From: a virus
Length of the DNA stretch: 64,000 bases
Virus record (IMG/VR): IMGVR_UViG_3300042691_040362
Span: 1-64,000 of that record
Reading direction: 5' to 3' (one strand)
The position numbers were made by a program, and so were the translations under genes. The notes under the pieces are model-generated. The model was not told the origin of the DNA. It did no database searches and saw only the letters and a program-made list of their open reading frames with translations. Every line of letters begins with the position of its first letter. Positions within the stretch are counted from its first letter, which is position 1. Of this stretch, positions 19,517-28,071 are shown one piece after another.

Positions 19517-20407
19517 ATGAAAATTTTTTCTAAAAACTCAATAGCTCAAGAAAGATTTGAGTTTCATATAGATGTTAATTGTGAAAAATACAAAAACAAA
19601 CCAATTTCTATATTTAATGATTGGCCTGCAAATTCATTTGAATTAAGTGAAAATCCTATTAATATTATTATATTAAATGAACCTAACGAAATTTTTGGGT
19701 TAGTTGATTGGACCATATATAACCAAAATGGTTTTAGTTTAATTCTTTCTCAATGGGATAAAATTCATCAAAATTGTTCTAACTCTATATTATTTGTTCA
19801 TGGTGAAACTAATTTGGATAGAGAATATATTGAGAGTTATAAAATTAATCCTGAAAGAAATTATGAAGTAACTTTTCTAAGTGGCATATTGGAAATGCTT
19901 CCTGGCCATAGGTTGAGACAAAGAGTTTTAAGTAAGGAATCTGAAATTGTAATTCCTCATAAATTTTGGAAAACATTAGATGATTTTGATCCTAGAGGAC
20001 AACGCCCTGGATATTTTGAAGTAAAAATGACTAAATGGGGTAACCCAATTGAAGGCGAAGGAAAAAAACAAGTTTGGGATAGACATTCTATGTTTCATGT
20101 AGCTATAGAAAGTAAAAAAGAAATTAATTACTTTGCTGATAAAATTTTAGATTGCTTTGCAACCAAAACCTTACCTATATATTATGGCTCTCATAACATA
20201 TCAGAGTTTGGATATGATGAAAAAGGAATAATTCGATTTGATAATGAAGATGAATTAGTTGAAATACTAAATAATCTAACCCCAGAAGATTACTATAGTA
20301 GATTAGAAGCTATAGAAAATAACTATGAAGCAGTTCAGAAATATGGTTTTTTCTTTCCTAGAGTAGAAGAATTTTTAGATGAATTAATAAAATTAAATGA
20401 TCTATGA
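19517..20407 (+). CDS. Glycosyltransferase, GT10 (fucosyltransferase)-like, 296 aa
   Basis: The C-terminal half reads FHVAIESKKEINYFADKILDCFATKTLPIYYGSHNI, very close to the donor-binding segment of alpha-1,3-fucosyltransferase-type (GT10) enzymes, with GIIRFDNEDELVEIL after it. The N-terminal half is less conserved. A deoxy- or methylated-hexose donor is plausible given the neighbours. Follows the previous gene by one base. Confidence 0.77.
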   Translation: MKIFSKNSIAQERFEFHIDVNCEKYKNKPISIFNDWPANSFELSENPINIIILNEPNEIFGLVDWTIYNQNGFSLILSQWDKIHQNCSNSILFVHGETNLDREYIESYKINPERNYEVTFLSGILEMLPGHRLRQRVLSKESEIVIPHKFWKTLDDFDPRGQRPGYFEVKMTKWGNPIEGEGKKQVWDRHSMFHVAIESKKEINYFADKILDCFATKTLPIYYGSHNISEFGYDEKGIIRFDNEDELVEILNNLTPEDYYSRLEAIENNYEAVQKYGFFFPRVEEFLDELIKLNDL

Positions 20408-21156
20408 AAGTATTAATTATAGGAGATAGCTGCGAAGATCATTATATATATTGCTCATCAGAAAGATTCTGTCCTGATGCTCCGGTTCCTGTATTAAACC
20501 CTGTTAAAAAAATTAAATCTATGGGTATGGCAGGCAATGTTGCTGATAATATTAGATCATTAGGAGCTGAGGTAGACATACTATCAAACATTGAAAAGAT
20601 TAAAAAAATAAGATATGTTCATGAAAGAACAAATCACATGTTCATTAGAATAGATGAAGGAGAAGATAAAATAAATAGATGTTTGTTTGGTAATATAGAC
20701 TGGAATCAGTATGATGCTATTATAATTAGTGATTATTGTAAAGGATTCTTAGTAGAGGAAGATATTGATTATATTTCTAAACAACATCCTTTAACGTTTT
20801 TAGATACCAAAAAACAATTAGGTTCGTTTGCTGATAATATCACATTTATAAAAATAAATGATATTGAGTATAATAAGACTAAATTATCTATAACACCAAT
20901 TTTAGAAGAAAAACTTATAATAACTTTAGGTTCTAAAGGGGCTACATACAAAGAAAATACATATATTGTAGATGAAGTTGATGTTAGAGATACAAGCGGA
21001 GCAGGTGATACTTTTTTAGCAGGATTAGCGTATGGTTATATTAAAACGAAAGATATAGATATAGCAATTAAATTAGCAAATGATTGCGCTAGTCAAGTAG
21101 TACAGAAAAAAGGAACAGCAAAAATAAATAAAAACAAATTAAAATATGAAATATAA
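20404..21156 (+). CDS. PfkB-family sugar kinase (HldE N-domain/RfaE1-like)
   Basis: 250 aa. KVLIIGDSCEDHYIYCSSERFCPDAPVPVLNP is the RfaE1-type opening; MGMAGNVADNIRSLGAEV is the sugar-binding stretch; DTSGAGDTFLAGL (about 197-209) is the PfkB signature with catalytic Asp. RfaE1 phosphorylates heptose-7-phosphate at C1. The protein is shorter than typical RfaE1 domains (about 315 aa), so some peripheral segments are missing although motifs are intact. Confidence 0.86.
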   Translation: MKVLIIGDSCEDHYIYCSSERFCPDAPVPVLNPVKKIKSMGMAGNVADNIRSLGAEVDILSNIEKIKKIRYVHERTNHMFIRIDEGEDKINRCLFGNIDWNQYDAIIISDYCKGFLVEEDIDYISKQHPLTFLDTKKQLGSFADNITFIKINDIEYNKTKLSITPILEEKLIITLGSKGATYKENTYIVDEVDVRDTSGAGDTFLAGLAYGYIKTKDIDIAIKLANDCASQVVQKKGTAKINKNKLKYEI

Positions 21157-21667
21157 ATTTAGCGAAAAATTATCTGAAATAGCTATTATTCAGCCAGATG
21201 TATTCTATGATTTTAGAGGTGAATATATTGAAACATGGAATGTTGAGAACTATAAAGTATTCAATAAAGGTAATATTGAGTTTAAACAGGATGATGTCAG
21301 TGTATCAAATAAACATACATTAAGAGGACTACATGGTGATTTTGAAACTTGGAAATTAGTTCAATGCATTTATGGTTCTTTACTACAGGTAGTAGTAGAT
21401 ATGAGACCAGATAGCAAAACTTATCTTCAATATGATATGTTTTCTATTACTGATAAAAACAGGTCTCAAATTCTTATCCCACCTGGATTTGCTAATGGTC
21501 ATTTGGTAATGAGTGAAATTGGAGTTTTTTCTTATAAACAATCTACATTGTATACCGGGGTAAATGCTCAATTTACTGTAAAATGGAATGATCCTAAGAT
21601 TGATATTCCTTGGCCTATTGAAAATCCTATATTATCTTCAAGAGATAAAAATGCTAAATTAATATGA
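21146..21667 (+). CDS. dTDP-4-dehydrorhamnose 3,5-epimerase-like (RmlC family)
   Basis: 173 aa cupin. VFYDFRGEYIETWN, then VSVSNKHTLRGLHGDFETWKLVQCIYGSLLQVVVDMR with the catalytic RGLH His, and ILIPPGFANGHLVMSEIGVFSYKQSTLY. These are RmlC hallmarks; it epimerises 4-keto-sugar nucleotides. The substrate may differ from rhamnose precursors. Overlaps the kinase gene by 11 bases. Confidence 0.88.
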   Translation: MKYKFSEKLSEIAIIQPDVFYDFRGEYIETWNVENYKVFNKGNIEFKQDDVSVSNKHTLRGLHGDFETWKLVQCIYGSLLQVVVDMRPDSKTYLQYDMFSITDKNRSQILIPPGFANGHLVMSEIGVFSYKQSTLYTGVNAQFTVKWNDPKIDIPWPIENPILSSRDKNAKLI

Positions 21668-22602
21668 AAAAAGTTCTAATCACAGGAGGAGCAGGTTACT
21701 TAGGCTCAGTTTTAACAGAGGTATTATTAAATAAAGGATACCAAGTAACAGTTTTAGATAATTTAACCTACAAACAAGTATCAGTATCTCCATTCAGCTA
21801 TAATAAAAATTTTAATTTTATTTTAGGAGATGTTACTATTGAATCAACTCTAAAACCATTAGTTGAATCACATGATATTATTATTCCTTTAGCAGCTATA
21901 GTAGGGATGCCAGCTTGTAAAGCTCAACCTGAATTAACAGTAAAGGTTAATTATGAGCAAGTTAAAAATATTACTGAATGGATGACTAAGGAACAAAAGT
22001 TGATTATTCCAAACACTAATAGCCAATATGGTTCATCAACTGAAATTATTACTGAGGATAGTCCATTTAAACCACTTTCGTTATATGCTGAAACAAAATG
22101 TGATGCTGAAAAAGCAGTATTAGATTCAGGTAATGGTATCGTATTAAGATTAGCAACAGTATTTGGTATGTCTTATAGAATGAGAATGGATTTACTAGTT
22201 AATGATTTTGTATATAAAGCGTTAACCGATGGTTATTTGGTATTGTTTGAAAGTCATTTTATTCGCAATTATATCCACATTAGAGACGTAGCTAATACAT
22301 TTCTTTTCATGATTGAAAACTATAAAACATGTAACAATAATGCTTTTAATGTAGGTTTAACCTCAGCTAACTGTACTAAATTAGAATTAGTTCAGACTAT
22401 CCAAAAATATGTTCCTGATTTGGTTATTGTTGAAAATAACTTCAAACAAGATTTTGATCAAAGAAACTATATGGTTTCAAATGAAAAATTAGAATCTAAA
22501 GGATGGAAACCTGAATTTAGTTTAGAAGATGGAATTCAAGAATTAATTAAGGGATATCAATTAATTAAAAAATATAATAATAAAAACTTTACAAATCTAT
22601 AA
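21664..22602 (+). CDS. NAD-dependent sugar-nucleotide epimerase/dehydratase, 312 aa
   Basis: Extended SDR fold: KVLITGGAGYLGSVLTEVLLNKGYQVTVLDNL gives the GxxGxxG NAD site and acidic strand end; PNTNSQYGSS plus LYAETKCDAE supply the Ser/Tyr-x3-Lys catalytic set; RNYIHIRDVANTF is typical of the C-terminal half. Substrate not readable. ATGA overlap with the rmlC-like gene. Confidence 0.9.
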   Translation: MKKVLITGGAGYLGSVLTEVLLNKGYQVTVLDNLTYKQVSVSPFSYNKNFNFILGDVTIESTLKPLVESHDIIIPLAAIVGMPACKAQPELTVKVNYEQVKNITEWMTKEQKLIIPNTNSQYGSSTEIITEDSPFKPLSLYAETKCDAEKAVLDSGNGIVLRLATVFGMSYRMRMDLLVNDFVYKALTDGYLVLFESHFIRNYIHIRDVANTFLFMIENYKTCNNNAFNVGLTSANCTKLELVQTIQKYVPDLVIVENNFKQDFDQRNYMVSNEKLESKGWKPEFSLEDGIQELIKGYQLIKKYNNKNFTNL

Positions 22603-22604
22603 AA

Positions 22605-23270
22605 ATGGAAAACCTAAAACTAAAAACCGATTTCCCAATAGCATATGAATCACCAGATCATTTAATGCCTTGGGGTACTATGAGAGATAATTCAACCAAC
22701 CCTTCCTTTATTCAGGAAGTTCAAGATTTTTTTAAATCAAATTACGATTTAGATAAAATTAAATTTATGGACCTAGGTTGTTCAGGAGGACAATTAGCTG
22801 TAGATTTCTATAAAAAAGGAAATATAGCTGTTGGATTAGAGGGAAGCGATTATAGTGTTAAACATCAAAGAGCTAATTGGCCCGAATATCATGATAAAAT
22901 GCTATTCACTTGCGATGCATCTAAACCATATACTGTACTTCTAAATGATGAACAATATAAGTGTAATATGATAACAGCTTGGGAGGTTATTGAACATATT
23001 CATCCTGATACCTTAAATATGTTTTTTACTAATATTTCTAATCACCTAGAAAATCATGGTGTTTTTGTAGGGTCAATCTCAACAAATGTAGAAATTATTG
23101 ATGGTCATGTTTTACACCAAGCCGTATTCTCAGAAGTAGACTGGTATAAGAATTTTTCAAAGTTTTTAGAAGGAACTAATCTTGTTTTATATAAATACCC
23201 ATTTGAACACGTTGTAAGAGGTGATGCAGGTTCATTTCATGTCTTACTTAGAAAAGAAGTAAATGAATAA
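22605..23270 (+). CDS. SAM-dependent methyltransferase, 221 aa
   Basis: Class I methyltransferase: IKFMDLGCSGGQLAVDFYKKGNIAVGLEGSD is motif I plus the acidic motif II; LFTCDASKPY and MITAWEVIEHIHPDTLNMFF are later core motifs. Probably O- or N-methylates a sugar or glycan in this locus. HVVRGDAGSFHVLLRK ends the domain. Confidence 0.87.
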   Translation: MENLKLKTDFPIAYESPDHLMPWGTMRDNSTNPSFIQEVQDFFKSNYDLDKIKFMDLGCSGGQLAVDFYKKGNIAVGLEGSDYSVKHQRANWPEYHDKMLFTCDASKPYTVLLNDEQYKCNMITAWEVIEHIHPDTLNMFFTNISNHLENHGVFVGSISTNVEIIDGHVLHQAVFSEVDWYKNFSKFLEGTNLVLYKYPFEHVVRGDAGSFHVLLRKEVNE

Positions 23271-24144
23271 TATATTAATAACTGGAGCAACCGGTTTTGT
23301 TGGTAAACATTTATCTAAAACTTTAAAAACCCAAAATGATAATATTGTAGAATTAAATTCTAAAAATTTTAATTCAATTTGGGACTATAAAGAGAAATTT
23401 GATTATATTATCCACCTAGCTGTCAAAACAGCAGCAGGTGGATACTGCCAAAATCATCCCGGGGAACAATACCTAATCAATTCAGATATTAATAATACAA
23501 TATTAAAGTATTGGAAAGAGTATCAACCACAAGCTAAAATGATTACATTTGGATCGTCATGTGGATACGATAAAAATAATGTTAAAACTGAAGACAATTA
23601 TTTAAAAGGTGAGACTGAACCAGGATATGAAGCTTATGGAGCAATAAAGCGTAATTTATTAGTTGGTTTACAATCACTAAAAAAAGAATATAATATGGAA
23701 TACTCTTATTTGATTCCATCTGTATTTTATGGACCTGAATATGATTTAGATGATAAACATTTTATATTTGATTTAATTAGAAAAATAGTAAATGCTAAAA
23801 ACGGAGGAGATAAAGTAATACTTTGGGGTACTGGAGACCAAACTCGCGAGTTAATTTATATCAATGATGCAGTTGATATTATTATTAAATCAATGTCTTG
23901 GAATAAACATACAGTTAATTTATCCTCAGGTAAAAGTCATTCAATTAAAGAATATGCTCAAATAATTTGTGATGTTGTAGGATATGATTCTAATTTAATA
24001 GAATGGGATACTACTGCTTTTGTTGGTTCTCCAAATAAAAAATTAATCAATACTCATTTACAAGATTATAATTTTACTTCATTAAAAGAAGGATTAATAG
24101 AAACAATTAAATATTATGAAAATAGGAGTAGTAGTAGTAAATAG
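23263..24144 (+). CDS. NAD(P)-dependent epimerase/reductase, GDP-fucose-synthase-like
   Basis: 293 aa extended SDR: NNILITGATGFVGKHLSKTL (NAD site), IIHLAVKTAAGGYCQNHP, ITFGSSCGYDKN, and YEAYGAIKRNLLVGLQ with Tyr-x3-Lys; ELIYINDAVDIII near the end. The pattern is closest to GDP-L-fucose synthase-type epimerase-reductases, which would pair with the GT10-like transferase. Overlaps the next gene by 29 bases. Confidence 0.87.
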   Translation: MNNILITGATGFVGKHLSKTLKTQNDNIVELNSKNFNSIWDYKEKFDYIIHLAVKTAAGGYCQNHPGEQYLINSDINNTILKYWKEYQPQAKMITFGSSCGYDKNNVKTEDNYLKGETEPGYEAYGAIKRNLLVGLQSLKKEYNMEYSYLIPSVFYGPEYDLDDKHFIFDLIRKIVNAKNGGDKVILWGTGDQTRELIYINDAVDIIIKSMSWNKHTVNLSSGKSHSIKEYAQIICDVVGYDSNLIEWDTTAFVGSPNKKLINTHLQDYNFTSLKEGLIETIKYYENRSSSSK

Positions 24145-25000
24145 AAATGACGGATATAAAGATTTTGAAAGAGGAATTATCCATTTTAAATCAATGTTAG
24201 ATACTTTTGATGAAGTAACTTATATTGACTGGAACTCTCCCTCAGGATCTTTCTTATGGGAAATTAAAGATGAATTACCTAAAACAGGTAAAATCAAACA
24301 CTTTATAATTCCCCCAGAAATTGTTTCCCAAATTATTGTTGATCCTAGAGCTCAACAATGTAATGAGGGATTAAGTAGAAATATAGGAATTAGAAGAAGT
24401 GATTGTGATTGGGTAGTATCAACTAATATAGATATTATTCCTCCAAAACGTGAAGATTTAATTAAAACTATAGAAAAGTTAGATTCTAAAACTTTTTATA
24501 CTATTTCAAGACGTGAAGCACCAAAGGAATTAGTATACAAATATGGTCACAAAGATTGGAAATCCCTTCAAGATGAATTATATCTTACTATACCTGAAAG
24601 GCATTTTCCAGCTATGGTAACTCCTAATGACCATTATAGTTTAATTAACTGCTGTGGAGATTTTCAATTAGCTCATAAAGATGTATGGAATACTATAAAA
24701 GGATTTGAAGAATCAATGACATACGCTTGCTTTATAGATACCAATATCCAGAAAAAAGCGGTATTAAATAAATTCAATTTACAAGCCCTATATAATCCAC
24801 CTCTATTCCATATGGAACATGGAGCATATTATACTAAAGAAGATGGTACTAGAGTATCAGATCCTAATCATAAAGGAGCATATACTGGTGATACTAAAGC
24901 ATATAATGATGCCGGAAAATGGGTAGAATACTTCCAACAATCAGAAAATGATGAAGATTGGGGTCTTTCAACTATAGAAATTGAATTTGAAACAATTTAA
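24116..25000 (+). CDS. Glycosyltransferase-like protein (GT-A/GT2-type), 294 aa
   Basis: Opening KIGVVVVNRNDGYKDFERGI, then GLSRNIGIRRSDCDWVVSTNIDIIPPKREDL, where NIDI takes the place of the usual DxD. NCCGDFQLAHKDVW and the later MEHGAYYT resemble the acceptor half of GT2/GT7-like enzymes. The start lies inside the previous gene, preceded by ATATT. Last enzyme of the glycan locus. Confidence 0.8.
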   Translation: MKIGVVVVNRNDGYKDFERGIIHFKSMLDTFDEVTYIDWNSPSGSFLWEIKDELPKTGKIKHFIIPPEIVSQIIVDPRAQQCNEGLSRNIGIRRSDCDWVVSTNIDIIPPKREDLIKTIEKLDSKTFYTISRREAPKELVYKYGHKDWKSLQDELYLTIPERHFPAMVTPNDHYSLINCCGDFQLAHKDVWNTIKGFEESMTYACFIDTNIQKKAVLNKFNLQALYNPPLFHMEHGAYYTKEDGTRVSDPNHKGAYTGDTKAYNDAGKWVEYFQQSENDEDWGLSTIEIEFETI

Positions 25001-25004
25001 AAAT

Positions 25005-25035
25005 TAGGATTTCAAAATCTTTAATTGTATATTTA
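25005..25035 (+). promoter_or_regulatory. Promoter-like element
   Basis: TAGGATTTC, 13 nt, GTATATTTA; 13 nt before the ATG at 25049. Starts the next unit after the glycan locus. Confidence 0.65.
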
Positions 25036-25048
25036 AATAAAAAAGAAT

Positions 25049-25216
25049 ATGTTAAACTTTATACGATATTTTTATTACTCAAAAGTTGATTCAACTAAAG
25101 AGCCAATAGATAGAATAGTAGCAATAGATTACGATACGGCTCTCGAATACTTCGCAGAACGTAAACAAATGAACCCATATGAATTTTTGAAAATATATGA
25201 AATTAAATCTGAATAA
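25049..25216 (+). CDS. Hypothetical protein, 55 aa
   Basis: A small ORF directly behind a promoter, overlapping the next start by 20 bases. Aromatic N-terminus MLNFIRYFYYSK, then charged sequence. Unknown. Confidence 0.6.
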   Translation: MLNFIRYFYYSKVDSTKEPIDRIVAIDYDTALEYFAERKQMNPYEFLKIYEIKSE

Positions 25217-25607
25217 TTTTGGGAAACGATTAAAACTAATCAAACGTACCAAAAAATCAAAAGAAATCTCTGAATCAGATTTATTTGTTGAGTCAATTGG
25301 AACGATGGATCATTGTTGGGATCGTTCTAATAAGCTTTATGGAACGTTTGGATTAAATACTCTAGAGTATGAGGAAAGCTATTATCAAATTATTGAAAAT
25401 CTCCTATTAATCAAATATGGATATTGGAAAACAGAAATTATATTATGGTATGTGTTTGGGAGAAAAGATGAAGAGGAAAATGTCCATCCACTTATAGTAC
25501 AACATGTTGGAAAAGAAGAAGAAGAGGTATTTATTACCACACCACTTGAGTTGTGGAATTTTTTAGTTAAAGTAGAAGAACAAAAAGATAAAGATGAAAA
25601 TGAATAA
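25197..25607 (+). CDS. Hypothetical protein, 136 aa
   Basis: Basic N-terminus (GKRLKLIKRTKKSKE), a central aromatic and charged helix region (YYQIIENLLLIKYGYWKTEIILWYVFGRK), acidic C-terminal helix ending EEQKDKDENE. No family recognised. Overlaps the next gene by 14 bases. Confidence 0.7.
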   Translation: MKLNLNNFGKRLKLIKRTKKSKEISESDLFVESIGTMDHCWDRSNKLYGTFGLNTLEYEESYYQIIENLLLIKYGYWKTEIILWYVFGRKDEEENVHPLIVQHVGKEEEEVFITTPLELWNFLVKVEEQKDKDENE

Positions 25608-25893
25608 GTTATGTATAGGGTGTGGAGAACCAATTCATCCAAAACGTTTGGAGATACTCCCAAACGCAATCAGATGTGTTGCTTGTTCAACCACTGGTAA
25701 AAAAGCAGCAATTACAGTTACTAAAGGTGAGGGAGACCATACCTATAACGAAACTGTTATTATGGATAGAGAAGAATTTAATAAAATCCAGGAAATGGAA
25801 TTTAAAATCCATGGTAAACGTAAAGACTCTATCTCACATCCCGATGAGGATGCAAGTGAAGAAGCAACAGATACAACCCCAATTGCAGAATAA
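25594..25893 (+). CDS. DksA/TraR-type zinc-finger protein, 99 aa
   Basis: CIGCGEPIHPKRLEILPNAIRCVACS is a C4 zinc finger with CxxC-x17-CxxC spacing, the DksA/TraR C-terminal signature. DksA/TraR proteins bind the RNA polymerase secondary channel and change promoter choice; a phage copy could redirect host transcription. The long N-terminal coiled coil of DksA is absent, so it is a short form, and polymerase binding is inference. The stop overlaps the next ATG. Confidence 0.82.
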   Translation: MKMNKLCIGCGEPIHPKRLEILPNAIRCVACSTTGKKAAITVTKGEGDHTYNETVIMDREEFNKIQEMEFKIHGKRKDSISHPDEDASEEATDTTPIAE

Positions 25894-26543
25894 TGGGTAA
25901 GAGAAAAGATTTAACCAAAGAACAAATATTGTTGGCGATGCGCAACACGAAATCGAATCGTGCCGCAGCACGTTACCTAAACTGTTCATACATTCACTAC
26001 AAAACGTGGGCTAAACGCTACCATGAATTTGAAGGTGGTAGATCGTTGTTTGAAGTGCACTTGAACCAACGAGGAGTAGGTATTCCTAAATTCTTAGGTG
26101 GAGTACGTGGACGTAAAAGTAAATGGGATATACTAGATGTCATTGAAGGTAGAATATCAGTAAACCACTTCAAACCAGGAGAAATTAAAGATAAAATGGT
26201 TGATGCTGGACTTTTAAAAGAGGAATGTGATATGTGTGGATTTCAAGAACGCAGAGTAAGAGATTATAAAATACCACTTATATTGAATTTTAGAGACAAT
26301 AACTCTAACCACTACAATTTTGGAAATGTTCGTTTTTTATGTTATAATTGTTATTTTCTAAACATTGGAAATATCTTTAACAATCAAGATATTAAACAAT
26401 TAGAAACACACACTCCAACACGTGGAACTAGTGACGAGATAGATTTTCAATTAGATGATTATCAACTAAAACAACTAGAGAAACTAGGATTGTTTCAGCC
26501 TCCAAAACCAGATGATGGAAGTGAGTTTATTTCAAGAATTTGA
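25893..26543 (+). CDS. HTH plus degenerate HNH-type zinc protein, 216 aa
   Basis: The N-terminal 50 residues (TKEQILLAMRNTKSNRAAARYLNCSYIHYKTWAKRY) form a helix-turn-helix. Residues about 110-150 carry CDMCGF and LCYNCYF around LILNFRDNNSNHYNFGNVRFL: the zinc pairs and Asn of HNH domains, but the leading catalytic His pair is changed (NF instead of DH). So either DNA-binding only or an atypical nuclease. Such HNH-like proteins are frequent in T4-type phages. Confidence 0.75.
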   Translation: MGKRKDLTKEQILLAMRNTKSNRAAARYLNCSYIHYKTWAKRYHEFEGGRSLFEVHLNQRGVGIPKFLGGVRGRKSKWDILDVIEGRISVNHFKPGEIKDKMVDAGLLKEECDMCGFQERRVRDYKIPLILNFRDNNSNHYNFGNVRFLCYNCYFLNIGNIFNNQDIKQLETHTPTRGTSDEIDFQLDDYQLKQLEKLGLFQPPKPDDGSEFISRI

Positions 26544-26560
26544 AATATTTATAAACAAAA

Positions 26561-27097
26561 ATGATTAAATTGAAAGAGATATTAGACGAAATCATATTGG
26601 ACGATTTGATAAAAAGACCAGATATGATATTAATATCTGAGGAGGTTTCTTCATTTCAAGAATTAGCAGATCCTGATTTTTCATATAAATACAATGAGAT
26701 AAAACCAAATGTTTGGAGATTCAATGATAGATTTGGAAATACACTTGAGGTTCAATTCCTCCCAAATGTTAAAGAATTTGAATCTTATTACATAATGCAA
26801 AATACCAAGGGGAAAGAAGTAAAGATATTTGATTATGATACTAATAAAGACTACCTAGATCCCACATCATTTCAGGGTGGTTCAGATGAGCATCGTTCAG
26901 ATACAATATGTAAAATACTATTAGATGAGGTTCTTCCTGAATATCTTCTAAATGAAAAACCTTCAATTGTGAAACTTCATCCTTTAAATGATTATAGATA
27001 TAAAATATTTATGAAATGTGCCGAGGTATGTAAAGAAAGACATCCAAATATTGAAATTAAACCTCTAGGAAGAGATATTTACCTAATAAATAAATAA
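26561..27097 (+). CDS. Hypothetical protein, 178 aa (parallels 14153)
   Basis: N-terminal amphipathic helix (IKLKEILDEIILDDLIKRP), then a beta-rich region (KPNVWRFNDRFGNTLEVQFLPN) and a C-terminal alpha/beta part ending LGRDIYLINK. Shares layout and ending with the protein at 14153. Preceded by AATATTTATAAAC rather than the TAGGATTAC element. Function unknown. Confidence 0.75.
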   Translation: MIKLKEILDEIILDDLIKRPDMILISEEVSSFQELADPDFSYKYNEIKPNVWRFNDRFGNTLEVQFLPNVKEFESYYIMQNTKGKEVKIFDYDTNKDYLDPTSFQGGSDEHRSDTICKILLDEVLPEYLLNEKPSIVKLHPLNDYRYKIFMKCAEVCKERHPNIEIKPLGRDIYLINK

Positions 27098-27099
27098 AA

Positions 27100-27258
27100 A
27101 TGGCTAAGCATAAAAAACATGACTCTTTAGTTAAAGACTATGAAGCACAAAAAGCCAAACATTTAGAAAAACTTGCTTCCCAAATGTTGAAGCAAGATGA
27201 AAAAATGCAAAAACTAAAAGAAAAAAATATTAATAACGATTTCCTAAAACTATTTTAA
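27100..27258 (+). CDS. Small coiled-coil protein, 52 aa
   Basis: Strongly basic and helical (KHKKHDSLVKDYEAQKAKH, then KQDEKMQKLKEK), consistent with a short coiled coil. Starts 2 nt after the previous stop. Unknown role. Confidence 0.62.
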   Translation: MAKHKKHDSLVKDYEAQKAKHLEKLASQMLKQDEKMQKLKEKNINNDFLKLF

Positions 27259-27262
27259 AAAT

Positions 27263-27568
27263 ATGAAACCAACAATATTTAAAGTAAACACACTTGAGGA
27301 ATTTCAGGAAATGGTTGATAAAAAGGACTTTAGTATATCTAAAGCGGTAGTAGATTCAATTTTAGGGAACTTAAAAACGCGTAAAAAGAATGTTCATATG
27401 CTTTCTGTAAAATGTATTGAGGAAAATACTATATTTGATATAACGCTTGAAAAAGTTAATTTTGCGGATACTTTAAAACAAAACTTAACATATTTTGAAA
27501 AACATGAAATGTTTGAAGAATGCGTTAAGATAAATGATGCAATTGCACAGTTAAGTAAGAGTAAATAG
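27263..27568 (+). CDS. Hypothetical protein with UVR-like motif, 101 aa
   Basis: The C-terminal 40 residues (FADTLKQNLTYFEKHEMFEECVKINDAIAQL) resemble the UVR helical hairpin of UvrB/UvrC and ClpC-type proteins, a protein-protein interaction module. The N-terminal part is unassigned. The resemblance is from the spacing of hydrophobic and acidic residues only. Confidence 0.7.
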   Translation: MKPTIFKVNTLEEFQEMVDKKDFSISKAVVDSILGNLKTRKKNVHMLSVKCIEENTIFDITLEKVNFADTLKQNLTYFEKHEMFEECVKINDAIAQLSKSK

Positions 27569-27588
27569 CTCGCCATATTTATTATAAA

Positions 27589-27729
27589 ATGGCAAAGACA
27601 AAAGAATCCTCTTCAAAACTATTAAGCAAAACAAAAATTAAACGTCCTGGTGTACATAGCAAGAAAAAAACCAGTTCTCTAAAATCAAGCAAAAATTATA
27701 AAAAATTGTATAACGCTCAAGGAAAATGA
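27589..27729 (+). CDS. Very basic small protein, 46 aa
   Basis: Lys/Ser-rich (KIKRPGVHSKKKTSSLKSSKNYKKLYNAQGK). Preceded by CCATATTTATTATAAA and overlapping the next ATG by four bases. Could bind nucleic acid in the virion or cell; its grouping with MKKSEL-family genes is the only context. Confidence 0.65.
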   Translation: MAKTKESSSKLLSKTKIKRPGVHSKKKTSSLKSSKNYKKLYNAQGK

Positions 27730-28070
27730 AAAAATCGGAATTGAAACAAATCATTAAGGAGGAAATCACTAAAGCACTAACAGAAATAGAAAATAGTGAA
27801 GACTATTCAGATTTAGTTTATAAAGATATGTGGGAGGATTTACTTACATGGGCTAAATCTAATAGAACTTCTACAAGAAAGGATGCCAAATATCCAAGTT
27901 TAAAAAAACAAGAAGAATATTTATTCTCTATTGCACCAACGTATGGTGTTGATGTTAACATGTTAAAAAAAGCACTAAAACAATACGATGCAATCCATAA
28001 CAGAACATACGGTATGATTCCTGGTGGACTAACGTGGCAAGAATGGGTTGATGCTAAAATAAGCAAATAA
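27726..28070 (+). CDS. MKKSEL-family protein, 114 aa
   Basis: MKKSELKQIIKEEITKALTE opens it; the remainder (WEDLLTWAKSNRTSTRKDAKYPSLKKQEEYLFSIAPTYG) is basic and helical, with no relation to the other family members. First of three consecutive genes with this N-terminus, one base apart from the next. Confidence 0.8.
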   Translation: MKKSELKQIIKEEITKALTEIENSEDYSDLVYKDMWEDLLTWAKSNRTSTRKDAKYPSLKKQEEYLFSIAPTYGVDVNMLKKALKQYDAIHNRTYGMIPGGLTWQEWVDAKISK

Positions 28071-28071
28071 A

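Noticed and set aside
12715-25000. Host O-antigen locus (bacterial chromosome) instead of phage
   Set aside because: It is flanked without a break by T4-type replisome genes and tiny phage-type genes, shares the boxed promoters, and has no chromosomal housekeeping genes next to it.
25622-25900. 92-aa + strand frame overlapping the zinc-finger gene
   Set aside because: The alternative frame at 25594 encodes a complete DksA/TraR-type CxxC-x17-CxxC finger, so this one is a shadow.
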